Counted from the first letter of the stretch, positions 35,243 to 43,060 are shown. The stretch: DNA of 64,000 bases from Bacilli bacterium (GCA_017432825.1 JAFRIJ010000007.1:1-64000), one strand, 5' to 3'. Notes: a model not told the origin generated them from the sequence alone. Made by a program: numbers and translations.

Positions 35243-36160
35243 AAGGAAAATAAATATTTATCTCGAATAATAATATTAGAGGTGAAATAAATGAATTATT
35301 ATAACGAAATAAAGAATGAATTAATAAATAATGAGATTACTAAAAGAGTTAAAAATTATTATATTAATAAAAGTGATTTAAATACTTATTATAATGTAGG
35401 TAAATTACTTGCTGATGCCGGAAAGCATTATGGGGAAGGTATAATAAAAAATTACTCTAAAAGATTAACTGAAGAATTAGGAAAAGGGTATACTCAAACA
35501 AGATTAAAATATTATAGAAGATTTTTTAATGTATTTTCAAAATGTCCGACACTGTCGGACGAATTAAGTTACTCACATTATTGTGAAATAATATGGTATG
35601 ATGAATTAAAAATGAATTATTATATTAATTTATCAATTAATCAAAAACTATCTGTAAGACAATTAAGAGAAAGAATAAAAAGCAATGAATATGAAAGATT
35701 ACCGAAAGATACAAAAGTTAAATTAATTAATAAAGAAGATAATAATATAGAAGATCTTGTAAAGAATCCTATTATTATTCATAATAAGAATAATTATGAT
35801 ATTGTATCAGAGAAAATATTAAAGAAATTAATATTAGAAGATATTGAATCATTTATGAAAGAGTTAGGTAATTATTATTCTTTTGTTGGTAGTGAATATA
35901 AAATAAAGATTGGTAATAGTTATAATTATATAGATTTATTATTATTTAATTATGAATATAATTGTTTTGTTGTTATAGAGTTAAAGATAACTAGTTTAAA
36001 GAAAGAACATATAGGTCAAATAGAAATATATATGAATTATATTGATAATAATCTAAAAAAGATTAATATGGATAAGACTATAGGTATTATAATTGTTAAA
36101 AAAGATAATAGATATATTATGGAGTATTGTAGTGATAAGAGAATATTATCTAAAGAATAT
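35243..36160 (+). repeat. Inverted repeat, arm 2: DUF1016 gene plus ~48 bp upstream
   Basis: This is the plus-strand counterpart of 26967-27887. The 48 upstream bases are identical between the arms. On the plus strand this copy is richer in G than C, the opposite of neighbouring plus-strand genes, so it probably arrived here from the other strand recently. Confidence 0.9.
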
Positions 36161-36172
36161 ATAACAATATAA
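35291..36172 (+). CDS. DUF1016/YhcG-type PD-(D/E)XK nuclease, copy 2
   Basis: A 293-residue copy of the nuclease at 26955, in opposite orientation. Residues 1-68 differ at three positions and residues from ~134 to 290 at only about five. Between them lies a replaced stretch: 'QTRLKYYRRFFNVFSKCPTL' and what follows, against 'TTSLKRMRQFYNIIEKGALL' in copy 1. The fold marks remain ('LSYSHYCEIIW', 'LSVRQLRERIKSNEYERL'). The catalytic Asp and E-L-K are intact ('YNYIDLLLF', 'VVIELKI'). It carries a different GC-rich palindrome at the same codon position. The start has AGAGGTG. It sits between the lepA promoter region and nrdG. Confidence 0.88.
   Translation: MNYYNEIKNELINNEITKRVKNYYINKSDLNTYYNVGKLLADAGKHYGEGIIKNYSKRLTEELGKGYTQTRLKYYRRFFNVFSKCPTLSDELSYSHYCEIIWYDELKMNYYINLSINQKLSVRQLRERIKSNEYERLPKDTKVKLINKEDNNIEDLVKNPIIIHNKNNYDIVSEKILKKLILEDIESFMKELGNYYSFVGSEYKIKIGNSYNYIDLLLFNYEYNCFVVIELKITSLKKEHIGQIEIYMNYIDNNLKKINMDKTIGIIIVKKDNRYIMEYCSDKRILSKEYITI
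35544..35560. repeat. GC-rich palindrome inside DUF1016 copy 2
   Basis: GTCCGACA, one base, TGTCGGAC: a perfect 8-bp-arm inverted repeat, 11 of 17 bases G or C. It codes in frame for C-P-T-L-S-D and aligns with the different palindrome of copy 1. Confidence 0.9.
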
Positions 36173-36204
36173 AAGATTCTTATACAAACATATAAGAATC
36201 TTTT
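36172..36204. terminator. Bidirectional terminator between DUF1016 copy 2 and nrdG
   Basis: Perfect 12-bp stem AAGATTCTTATA / TATAAGAATCTT with a 6-base loop and T tails on both sides, between the converging genes. Confidence 0.85.
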
Positions 36205-36743
36205 CTTCCTTTTTTATTAACAATATTATTATCAAATTTAGTTACTAATACTACTTTATCAGTATCTAAACTCTTTTTAACGTCAATTAATCTTTGATTT
36301 TTAGAACCTCTAAATATACAATCAAAACTTTTTTCTTCAAGAACAAATTTACCATCAACTAAAACATCTATATATTTAAGAAATTCCATTATACTCTTTT
36401 TCTTTTTACCAAGTTTAAGCAACTCTTCATAAGTAAAGCCAGTATAACACCAAATATTATAACCTAATTTTTTAGAATACTTAGCAAGTTCTAAACAAGC
36501 TTCAGGCTGCATCATAGGATCTCCACCAGAAAAAGTAATACCTTGTTGACCTTCTAAATTATCAATTTGCATTTTTATCTCATCTATATCAATAACATAT
36601 CCATCAGTAAAAGAATGTGTTTCAGGATTATGACACCCCTTACAATTATGAGGACATCCCTGTGTCCAAATAACACTCCTAATACCTTCACCATCAACAA
36701 TACTATCACTTTGTATAACTGGAGACGCCAATCTAATTTCCAT
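36180..36743 (-). CDS. nrdG: Class III ribonucleotide reductase activating enzyme
   Basis: A 187-residue radical-SAM enzyme that generates the glycyl radical of anaerobic ribonucleotide reductase. The cluster motif is C-x3-C-x2-C: Cys 30, 34, 37 in 'WTQGCPHNCKGCHNPETH'. 'GITFSGGDPMMQPEA' is the S-adenosylmethionine 'GGE'-equivalent. It starts 2 bases after the small glycyl-radical gene, and is third in the nrdD - radical domain - nrdG operon. A Lys-rich C-terminal tail ends it. Substrate Gly should be on the 57-residue product of the adjoining gene. Confidence 0.94.
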   Translation of the reverse strand: MEIRLASPVIQSDSIVDGEGIRSVIWTQGCPHNCKGCHNPETHSFTDGYVIDIDEIKMQIDNLEGQQGITFSGGDPMMQPEACLELAKYSKKLGYNIWCYTGFTYEELLKLGKKKKSIMEFLKYIDVLVDGKFVLEEKSFDCIFRGSKNQRLIDVKKSLDTDKVVLVTKFDNNIVNKKGRKDSYMFV

Positions 36744-36745
36744 AA

Positions 36746-36919
36746 TTATTTTTTATCTACAATGCCTTCAAGACCATGTTTAACTCTATCACGTTCTTCA
36801 GCTCTCTTACCATTATTAAATCTATCAACAGTACCTACTAAATATCCAGTAATTCTCCTGATTCTTTCAAAACCTACACCCTCACCAATTGTTTTAACTT
36901 CTCTTTCTTCACTTTTCAT
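36746..36919 (-). CDS. Stand-alone glycyl-radical domain of class III ribonucleotide reductase (split NrdD C-terminus)
   Basis: A 57-residue gene with its own AAAGGAGA site and ATG (36919), reading MKSEEREVKTIGEGVGFERI, then 'RRITGYLVGTVDRFNNGKRA' and 'EERDRVKHG'. This is the C-terminal glycyl-radical segment normally fused to the end of NrdD (E. coli has R-R-V-C-G-Y-L-G). The radical-bearing residue would be Gly 25 in T-G-Y-L. It lies between nrdD, which lacks this segment, and nrdG. It should insert into the NrdD barrel as a separate chain, in the manner of stand-alone GrcA/YfiD for pyruvate formate-lyase; that mode is inference. The gene is distinct, not a simple frameshift, because NrdD has a real stop plus a ribosome site. 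Confidence 0.85.
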   Translation of the reverse strand: MKSEEREVKTIGEGVGFERIRRITGYLVGTVDRFNNGKRAEERDRVKHGLEGIVDKK

Positions 36920-36943
36920 AATAAAATCTCCTTTACTCTTTAT

Positions 36944-39247
36944 TTAACAATTACAACTTTTTTTATATTCGTTAACAACCTCAATTGGAACCCCTTCATT
37001 AGCGCGTCTTCCACATCCAGGACATACATCACCAATAATACCTACATATCCACAAACAGGATCTCTATCAACAGGATGATTTATAGCAGCATATCCCATA
37101 TTGTTTTCTTTCATAAGTCTAATAATCTTTTCAAAAGCATCTAAATTCTTAGTTGTATCTCCATCTAACTCAATATAACTAATATGACCAGCATTAGTTA
37201 ATTCATGGAATGGAGCTTCTTTCTTTATCTTATCAACAATAGAAATATTATAATATACAGGAACATGGAATGAATTAGTATAATATTCTCTATCAGTTAC
37301 GCCTTTAATTCTTCCGTATATAGCCTTATCTATATTAACAAATCTACCAGATAATCCTTCAGCAGGTGTAGCTAAACAAGTAAAGTTAAGATTATATTTT
37401 TCTGCATATTCATCACATTTTTTTCTCATAAACTTAACAATCTTTAATCCTAACTTCTCTGCTTCCTCAGATTCACCATGATGTTTACCAGTTAAAGCCT
37501 TTAAACATTCAGCAAGTCCTATAAATCCAATACTTAAAGTTCCATGCTTTAATATTTTTCTCAATCTATCATTAGGTTTTAACTTCTCAGAATCTAACCA
37601 AACACCTTGTTCTAACAAGAATGGAAAGTTATATAGTCTCTTACTACATTGAATTTCAAATCTTTCTAACAACTGATCTCTAACATCATCCATTATAGAT
37701 TCTAATTCATCAAAGAATCCCTTCATATCAGCCTTTTCATTTGTAACAATACCATGCTTAATACCAATTCTCGGTAAATTAATCGAAGTAAATGATAAAT
37801 TACCTCTACCAGGAGTAACAGCTTTAGATGGATCTGCTACATTACCAATAACCCTAGTCCTACATCCCATATAACAAACTTCAGTATTATAATCTCCCTT
37901 ATAATAAGCTTTATTATATGGTGAATCCATAAATGAAAAATTAGGAAATAATCTCTTAGCAGAAACCTTACAAGACAACTTAAACAAGTCGTAGTTAGGA
38001 TCTCCAGGATTATAATTAACACCCTCTTTTACCTTAAATATAGATATAGGGAATATTGGAGTCTCATTCTTACCTAAACCAGCATCAACTGATAATAAGT
38101 AATTCTTCATAACCATTCTACCCTCAGGAGAAGTATCAGTACCAAAATTAATTGAAGAAAATGGTACTTGCGCTCCTGCTCTAGAATGCATAGTATTTAA
38201 ATTATGTACAAAAGCTTCCATAGCTTGATAAGTAGCTCTATCAGTCTTAGATAAAGCAATATCATAAGCCTTCTCAAATATTCTTCTTACTTCAGTACTT
38301 TCTTTATAATAACCATCAAATAAATTAATATCTACTTCTATAGAATCCAATTTATCTACATCTTTAACCAATTTATCAAAATTAACAAAACTAATAAAAT
38401 CAGTAAATTCTAACAACTCATACAAAGCTTGTTTAAACTCTTTCTTAAAAGTTTTCAAAACACCAGGAGCCATATAATAATCAAAAGCAGGAATACTTTG
38501 GCCACCATGCTGATCATTCTGATTAGATTGAATAGCAATAGCAGCTAAAGCACTATATGAATTAATAGATTGTGGTTCTCTCAAATGACCATGTCCAGTA
38601 GAAAAACCACCCTTAAATAACTTATTTAAATCAATTTGCATACAAGTAGTAGTACCCATAGCTAAGAAATCCATATCATGAATATGTATAGCACCATCAT
38701 CATGTAAATCAGCAAATTTCTTTTTCATTAAATATGCTTTAGCAAATTCTTTACTAACAGTAGAACCATATTGTAACATAGTTCCCATAGCAGAATTACC
38801 ATCTATATTAGCATTTTCTCTTTTAGCATCTTCTTCAAAAGCACTCTTAAGACCAAGTCCCTCTAAAGACTTTAAAAATTTATGCATTTTCTTTTCATCA
38901 GAAAATAATTCTCTTGATTTATCTCTTCTTATTCTATATTCAGAAAAAGCATTATAAACATCTTCATATTTATTTTTATTTAAAGATTCCTCAATCATAT
39001 CTTGAATTTCTTCAATCTTAATTTTTTCAGCATCTTTATAATCTTTCTCTATTTTCTTAATAACTGCATGATATACCTTTTGTACATCCTTTTCGTTATA
39101 TTTTTTTTCTTCATCTTCTGGCATAACACAAGCATCAAATGCTTTCTTTATAGCCATTGCAACTTTTGTAGTATCAAAATCAACCTTTTTGCCATTCCTT
39201 TTTACTACTTTTAAATTTTCAAGTATAACTTCATTTAAACTACCCAT
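36944..39247 (-). CDS. nrdD: Anaerobic (class III) ribonucleoside-triphosphate reductase, truncated before the glycyl-radical loop
   Basis: A 767-residue protein. An ATP-cone (about 10-100: 'VVKRNGKKVDFDTTKVAMAI') precedes the ten-stranded barrel. Catalytic features include 'TTTCMQIDLNKLFKGGF', with a Cys of the active site, and 'CYMGCRTRVIGN' holding the thiyl Cys, plus 'GNLSFTSINLPRI'. The end reads 'DRDPVCGYVGIIGDVCPGCG', a zinc-binding Cys set, then a Cys-containing tail 'YKKSCNC' and stop. The R-x-x-G-Y-L radical loop expected after it is missing; it is encoded by the next gene (36746). Consensus promoter upstream; no Fe or AdoCbl reductase is nearby. Confidence 0.93.
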   Translation of the reverse strand: MGSLNEVILENLKVVKRNGKKVDFDTTKVAMAIKKAFDACVMPEDEEKKYNEKDVQKVYHAVIKKIEKDYKDAEKIKIEEIQDMIEESLNKNKYEDVYNAFSEYRIRRDKSRELFSDEKKMHKFLKSLEGLGLKSAFEEDAKRENANIDGNSAMGTMLQYGSTVSKEFAKAYLMKKKFADLHDDGAIHIHDMDFLAMGTTTCMQIDLNKLFKGGFSTGHGHLREPQSINSYSALAAIAIQSNQNDQHGGQSIPAFDYYMAPGVLKTFKKEFKQALYELLEFTDFISFVNFDKLVKDVDKLDSIEVDINLFDGYYKESTEVRRIFEKAYDIALSKTDRATYQAMEAFVHNLNTMHSRAGAQVPFSSINFGTDTSPEGRMVMKNYLLSVDAGLGKNETPIFPISIFKVKEGVNYNPGDPNYDLFKLSCKVSAKRLFPNFSFMDSPYNKAYYKGDYNTEVCYMGCRTRVIGNVADPSKAVTPGRGNLSFTSINLPRIGIKHGIVTNEKADMKGFFDELESIMDDVRDQLLERFEIQCSKRLYNFPFLLEQGVWLDSEKLKPNDRLRKILKHGTLSIGFIGLAECLKALTGKHHGESEEAEKLGLKIVKFMRKKCDEYAEKYNLNFTCLATPAEGLSGRFVNIDKAIYGRIKGVTDREYYTNSFHVPVYYNISIVDKIKKEAPFHELTNAGHISYIELDGDTTKNLDAFEKIIRLMKENNMGYAAINHPVDRDPVCGYVGIIGDVCPGCGRRANEGVPIEVVNEYKKSCNC

Positions 39248-39274
39248 TGTTTTCCTCTCCTATCATTCAAACAT

Positions 39275-39303
39275 ATTATACTAATATAAAAAATCAATGT
39301 CAA
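39275..39303 (-). promoter_or_regulatory. Promoter of the nrdD operon
   Basis: TTGACA (39298-39303), 17 bases, TATAAT (39275-39280) on the minus strand: full sigma-A consensus 28 bases before the nrdD ATG. A GCGAACGTT element lies just upstream. No confident NrdR box was found. Confidence 0.88.
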
Positions 39304-39728
39304 CACAAATGCGAACGTTTTTTAAAAAATATTTTTTTAAAAAAAATAAACTTTTTATTTTAAAGGGTTTTCCATATTTTTTATTTTTTTAAAACTTTAC
39401 ACAATAAGTAAAGTTGTATCTTATAATTAGTAAAATACTTATTTTAAAAGAATTAGACCATCAATACAAAAAATAATGTAAATTTTATTTTTTTATTTTT
39501 TTGAATAATTTATTTTTTAATAAAATATTTTTTTTTATTTTTTTGAATAATTTATTTTTTAAAATAATAAAATGTTCGTATTCATAGAAGTTAATTTTAA
39601 TGATTAAAACTTTATAAATAATAATCAAAAATATTTAAAAAAAGATAATGTTTGTATTTCTAAATAATACCATATAAAATAACACATATAATAAAAAGAA
39701 AAGTAAATAATATTAATGGGTGATAAAA
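39304..39728. other. AT-rich intergenic region, no gene seen
   Basis: About 425 bases of extremely AT-rich sequence between the nrdD promoter and the small Asn-rich gene. It holds long T and A runs, a 7-bp inverted repeat ACTTTAC-N7-GTAAAGT near 39393-39413, and the direct repeat listed separately. No open frame of note, no tRNA or other RNA gene recognised. It may contain regulatory DNA or a low-complexity remnant. Confidence 0.6.
39491..39562. repeat. Two exact 30-bp direct repeats in AT-rich spacer
   Basis: Bases 39491-39520 and 39533-39562 are identical (T-rich, with a shared TTTGAATAATTTATTTTTTAA core), starting 42 bases apart. The function is unknown; simple AT-rich slippage is the plain explanation. 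Confidence 0.85.
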
Positions 39729-39857
39729 ATGGGAAAGAAAAAAAATTCAAACAATAAAACAAACAAAACAAACAAAACAAACAACAATAACTGCAGCATG
39801 AACGAAAATCAAAATAACATGAATCAAAATAATTCTAACAAAAATAGCCTAAACTAA
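39729..39857 (+). CDS. Very small Asn/Lys-rich protein
   Basis: A 42-residue open frame starting MGKKKNSNNKTNKTNKTNNN and ending NSNKNSLN, with three N-K-T repeats, one Cys and no hydrophobic stretch. Evidence that it is real: GGGTGAT seven bases upstream, and a perfect terminator hairpin overlapping its stop. Small Asn-rich basic proteins of this look are often spore-associated in Firmicutes, and the neighbours dacB-spmA-spmB are spore genes, but no family is recognised. A -10-like CATATAATA lies upstream without a matching -35. Confidence 0.6.
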   Translation: MGKKKNSNNKTNKTNKTNNNNCSMNENQNNMNQNNSNKNSLN

Positions 39858-39870
39858 GGCTATTTTTTAA
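39838..39870. terminator. Bidirectional terminator between the Asn-rich gene and spmB
   Basis: Perfect 10-bp stem AAAAATAGCC / GGCTATTTTT with an 8-base loop; T run on the plus strand and A run mirrored for the minus strand. It overlaps both stops. Confidence 0.88.
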
Positions 39871-40379
39871 TAAAATAATATCTTAATAACAAAAAAAGAT
39901 ATAACTATAGCAGCAAAATCAGTAAGCAATCCAACTAATAAAGAATATCTAATTTTCTTTATACCAACACTAGAAAAATACAAACTAATAATATAAATAG
40001 TTGTATCAGTACTACCCTGTAAAACAGAACCAACTCTCCCAGCTAAACTATCTACACCACAAGAATTTAATATATTATTTAAAATAATTAAAGAAGAAGA
40101 TCCAGATATAGGTCTCATAATACCTAATGATACTAATTCTTTAGGATAACCAATATAATTAAAAAAATTACTAAATAAATTAACAACATCATTAATAATA
40201 TTACTCTTTAATAAAACATTTATACTAATAGTCATTGCAAACATAGTAGGAAAAATTTTTAAAATAAGACTTAAACCTTCATTAACACCTTCTAAAAAAG
40301 AATCATAAATATTAACCCTATTCTTTAATCCATATATAATAACAAACAAAACAATAAAAGGAATAATAAAATTAGTCAT
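39867..40379 (-). CDS. spmB: Spore maturation protein B
   Basis: A 170-residue membrane protein with the nucleoside-recognition ('Gate') domain. Typical are 'GVNEGLSLILKIFPTMFAMTISI' (about 32-54), 'SLGIMRPISGSSSLIIL' and 'VGSVLQGSTDTTIYIISLYFSSVGI'. SpmA and SpmB together promote dehydration of the spore core and heat resistance. The start overlaps the spmA end by 8 bases. Third gene of the dacB-spmA-spmB operon, the same order as in Bacillus. Confidence 0.95.
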   Translation of the reverse strand: MTNFIIPFIVLFVIIYGLKNRVNIYDSFLEGVNEGLSLILKIFPTMFAMTISINVLLKSNIINDVVNLFSNFFNYIGYPKELVSLGIMRPISGSSSLIILNNILNSCGVDSLAGRVGSVLQGSTDTTIYIISLYFSSVGIKKIRYSLLVGLLTDFAAIVISFFVIKILFY

Positions 40380-40959
40380 ACTTACTCCATATTCTATACA
40401 TCAATTTATCAAGCAAAATACCAAATAAACAAGATAAAAAAGTTGTTATTATACATGCAAGTAATATATCTGTAGGATTATTTGATCCATTTAAAGCTCT
40501 AAAACTAATAACAGTAGTAGGAATAATAGTAACAGATGCAGTATTAATAACCAAAAAAGTAATCATACTTCTACTAGCAGTATCACTATTATTATTTTCT
40601 TTATTTAATTCATCCATAGCTTTCAATCCAAAAGGAGTAGCCCCACTACCAAGTCCCAACATATTCATAACAATATTACTAGATATATAACTTATAGCAT
40701 CACTATTTTTATTCAGTTCTGGAAATATAGGATGAATAACACAAGACATAAACATACTAATTTTTTTTATTAAACCAGAATTACCAGCAATCTTCATAAT
40801 ACCAAGCCATAAACAAAGTAATGGAATCATATTCAAAACCATTTCAATACTACTCTTACTATCAACTATAAAAACATCATTAATAGAATTAATATTACCA
40901 GTAATACTTCCATATACAATACCCACAATTAAAAAAAAACCAAAAATATAATTAATCAT
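40372..40959 (-). CDS. spmA: Spore maturation protein A
   Basis: A 195-residue membrane protein of the Gate family with about five membrane segments. Characteristic stretches are 'MVLNMIPLLCLWLGIMKIAGNSG', 'FPELNKNSDAISYISSNIVMNMLGLGSGATPFGLKAM' and 'SMITFLVINTASVTIIPTTVISFRA'. It starts within the dacB stop (ATGA overlap), so it is translationally coupled. Partner of SpmB in spore core dehydration. No difference from the usual length or arrangement. Confidence 0.95.
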   Translation of the reverse strand: MINYIFGFFLIVGIVYGSITGNINSINDVFIVDSKSSIEMVLNMIPLLCLWLGIMKIAGNSGLIKKISMFMSCVIHPIFPELNKNSDAISYISSNIVMNMLGLGSGATPFGLKAMDELNKENNNSDTASRSMITFLVINTASVTIIPTTVISFRALNGSNNPTDILLACIITTFLSCLFGILLDKLMYRIWSKYD

Positions 40960-42020
40960 GAGAACAACTCCCTAAACCAACTACTCTTACTTTTTTTACC
41001 ACTCTTTTTTATATAAATATCCTCTTTGTATAAAATATTTTTATCTAAAGATATCTCATAATAACCAACCCTATCCCCAGTCTTATAATTATCTATAATA
41101 TCTAAAATAACTTTACCACTAATATTACTAAGTTCATCCTCTAAAACAGGTATATAAACATCATTCTTAATATAAAAACTTCCTTTATAAAAATTATTAC
41201 CCGTAATATTAAAATTATTCTTATCTAAAAACTTATAAGCCTTATATTTTTTAAAAGCCATATTATATAAACTCTTATGAGTATTCCAATCATCACTATC
41301 CCTAATAGTAACAACAATTAAATCCATATTATCCTTACTTCCAGTACTAACTAAAGTTCTACGAGCCTTATCAGTATATCCAGTCTTACCACCAGTAATA
41401 TAATCTTCACTTAATAACTTATTCTTATTTTTCCATATATAAGTATTCTTATTAGTTTTCAAAGTATATTTCTTAGTAGAAACAATTTCCCTATATTCCA
41501 AATATTTCATTGCATATCTAGTAAGTATAGCCATATCATATGCACTACTATAATTACCACCATCATCATCCAATCCACTAGGATTAATAAATATTGTATT
41601 CTTCATTCCAATATCATTAGCTTTATTATTCATCATACTAACAAAATTATCAATATCACCGCCAACATACTTTGCTACCATCAAAGCAGCATCATTACCA
41701 CTCCTAAGCATAAGTCCATATAATAAATCTCTCAAAGTAAGTTCTTCCCCAACAGTAATATATATTCCAGATCCATAAGCCTTTAATACAGTATCATCTA
41801 CTACAACAATATTATCTAATTTATTAGATTCTATTGCAAGAACACAAGTCATAATCTTAGTAATAGATGCTATTAAAGCACTAGTATTATAGTTTTTACC
41901 ACTAAGTACTCTTCCCGTAACAGCATCCATTAAAACATATTCATAAGCACTACTAGTACTAGCATAACAATTACTAATAAAAACAAACAATAAAAACAAA
42001 AACAACAATATCTTCTTCAC
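40956..42020 (-). CDS. dacB: D-alanyl-D-alanine carboxypeptidase, sporulation DacB/DacF type
   Basis: A 354-residue S11 penicillin-binding protein with signal peptide (1-20, cleaved near 'NCYAS'). The catalytic SxxK is S-I-T-K (52-55) after 'NTSALIA', the S-G-N motif is 107-109 in 'MLRSGNDAA', and K-T-G is 212-214. A C-terminal beta domain ends the protein. Being first in an operon with spmA and spmB assigns it to the spore-specific cortex peptidoglycan carboxypeptidase. It starts at a GTG (42020) with AGGTGG upstream and ends in TGA. Confidence 0.92.
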   Translation of the reverse strand: MKKILLFLFLLFVFISNCYASTSSAYEYVLMDAVTGRVLSGKNYNTSALIASITKIMTCVLAIESNKLDNIVVVDDTVLKAYGSGIYITVGEELTLRDLLYGLMLRSGNDAALMVAKYVGGDIDNFVSMMNNKANDIGMKNTIFINPSGLDDDGGNYSSAYDMAILTRYAMKYLEYREIVSTKKYTLKTNKNTYIWKNKNKLLSEDYITGGKTGYTDKARRTLVSTGSKDNMDLIVVTIRDSDDWNTHKSLYNMAFKKYKAYKFLDKNNFNITGNNFYKGSFYIKNDVYIPVLEDELSNISGKVILDIIDNYKTGDRVGYYEISLDKNILYKEDIYIKKSGKKSKSSWFRELFS

Positions 42021-42043
42021 AATACCACCTATAAAATAGTATG

Positions 42044-42065
42044 AAAAAAGAACTATATTTAGTCC
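42044..42065 (-). terminator. Intrinsic terminator after the sortase gene
   Basis: 6-bp stem GGACTA / TAGTTC (one G-T pair), 4-base loop and six T on the minus strand, at the sortase stop. Confidence 0.65.
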
Positions 42066-43060
42066 TTTTTACTCTTCTTAATTAATTTAGCATGAACTAC
42101 AGTTCTTTCAGTTTCAGAATAGCAAGTACTTAAAGTAAGAATCTTATCATCTTTATTTAAAGAAGTATTAAAATCATATAAACTTCTCTTTTTTATAGTA
42201 TCTAAAAAATTCATATATTCATTATCATTACTAAAATTAGTAGTAATATAATAACTCTCTTCTTTAATTTTATATACAGAAAATATCTGCCATAAAGTAC
42301 TAGAATCATCTAAAGATATTCTAATAATATGATTATCTTTATTACTATACCAATCACTCTTCAATACCCTAGATAAAGATCCAAACATAGATTTATCTAA
42401 CCTACTATGAGCATATAAAATACTATTTCTATTAGACAAATCATCTCTATTACGATAATCTAAAAAAATCCATCCCGCTTCATTAGAAGATTTATCAATA
42501 GAATGATTTAAATAATAATCATTATCATTAGTTTGTACAAAAGGATAATTAATATTAGTATTATTTACATTAACCCACCCAATAACATCAGAATTTATTT
42601 TCTTAAGAGAACTAATATCAACATCAATCAAAGGAAATTTAACATAATACCAATAAGGATTATCTTTATCATTTTCCTCTCCAACTAAAGAAGTATTATT
42701 ATCATCTTCTACTTCATTAACAACAACCTCATTACTTATCTTATCAGTAATACTACTAGTCTTTTTATTATCTTTAACCCACAAATAAATCTTATAACTA
42801 GATATTATAATTAATACCAAAAATAATATTATCAATAAAATATAAACAATTCTATATAATATACTAAATATTTTTTTACTATTCTTTTTCTTATCTTTAT
42901 CATGATTTTTAACTAACTTAATCTTACTAGTCCAAAAACCATCATCATTATAATTATCTTTATTATTATTTAATCTATCTTCCTTAAAATCATCTACTAA
43001 AAATCTCTGTGTATCAGATAAAGAAGCATGCTTAGGTATATACTTATTATTATCTTTCAT
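42059..43060 (-). CDS. srtB: Class B sortase
   Basis: A 333-residue membrane-anchored transpeptidase with a ~65-residue cytoplasmic basic part, one transmembrane helix (about 69-92), and an extracellular catalytic domain from ~135. The catalytic His 218 is in 'NSILYAHSRLDKSMFGSL', Cys 313 in 'LTLSTCYSETE', and Arg 319 follows. The 'T-L-S-T-C' and Y-A-H motifs mark class B. The adjacent gene at 43123 codes for an exported protein with a C-terminal 'SPNTFD' sorting-like signal, a likely substrate. The ATG at 43060 is chosen for GAGGTG upstream; an earlier GTG is possible. Confidence 0.92.
   Translation of the reverse strand: MKDNNKYIPKHASLSDTQRFLVDDFKEDRLNNNKDNYNDDGFWTSKIKLVKNHDKDKKKNSKKIFSILYRIVYILLIILFLVLIIISSYKIYLWVKDNKKTSSITDKISNEVVVNEVEDDNNTSLVGEENDKDNPYWYYVKFPLIDVDISSLKKINSDVIGWVNVNNTNINYPFVQTNDNDYYLNHSIDKSSNEAGWIFLDYRNRDDLSNRNSILYAHSRLDKSMFGSLSRVLKSDWYSNKDNHIIRISLDDSSTLWQIFSVYKIKEESYYITTNFSNDNEYMNFLDTIKKRSLYDFNTSLNKDDKILTLSTCYSETERTVVHAKLIKKSKKD

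Noticed and set aside
26955-36172. The two DUF1016 copies as an insertion sequence
   Set aside because: No transposase, terminal inverted repeats or target-site duplication was seen; the repeat is the gene and its upstream region only.
39660-39728. Sigma-K/E promoter for the Asn-rich gene
   Set aside because: CATATAATA fits a -10, but no AC or -35 element sits at the required distance.
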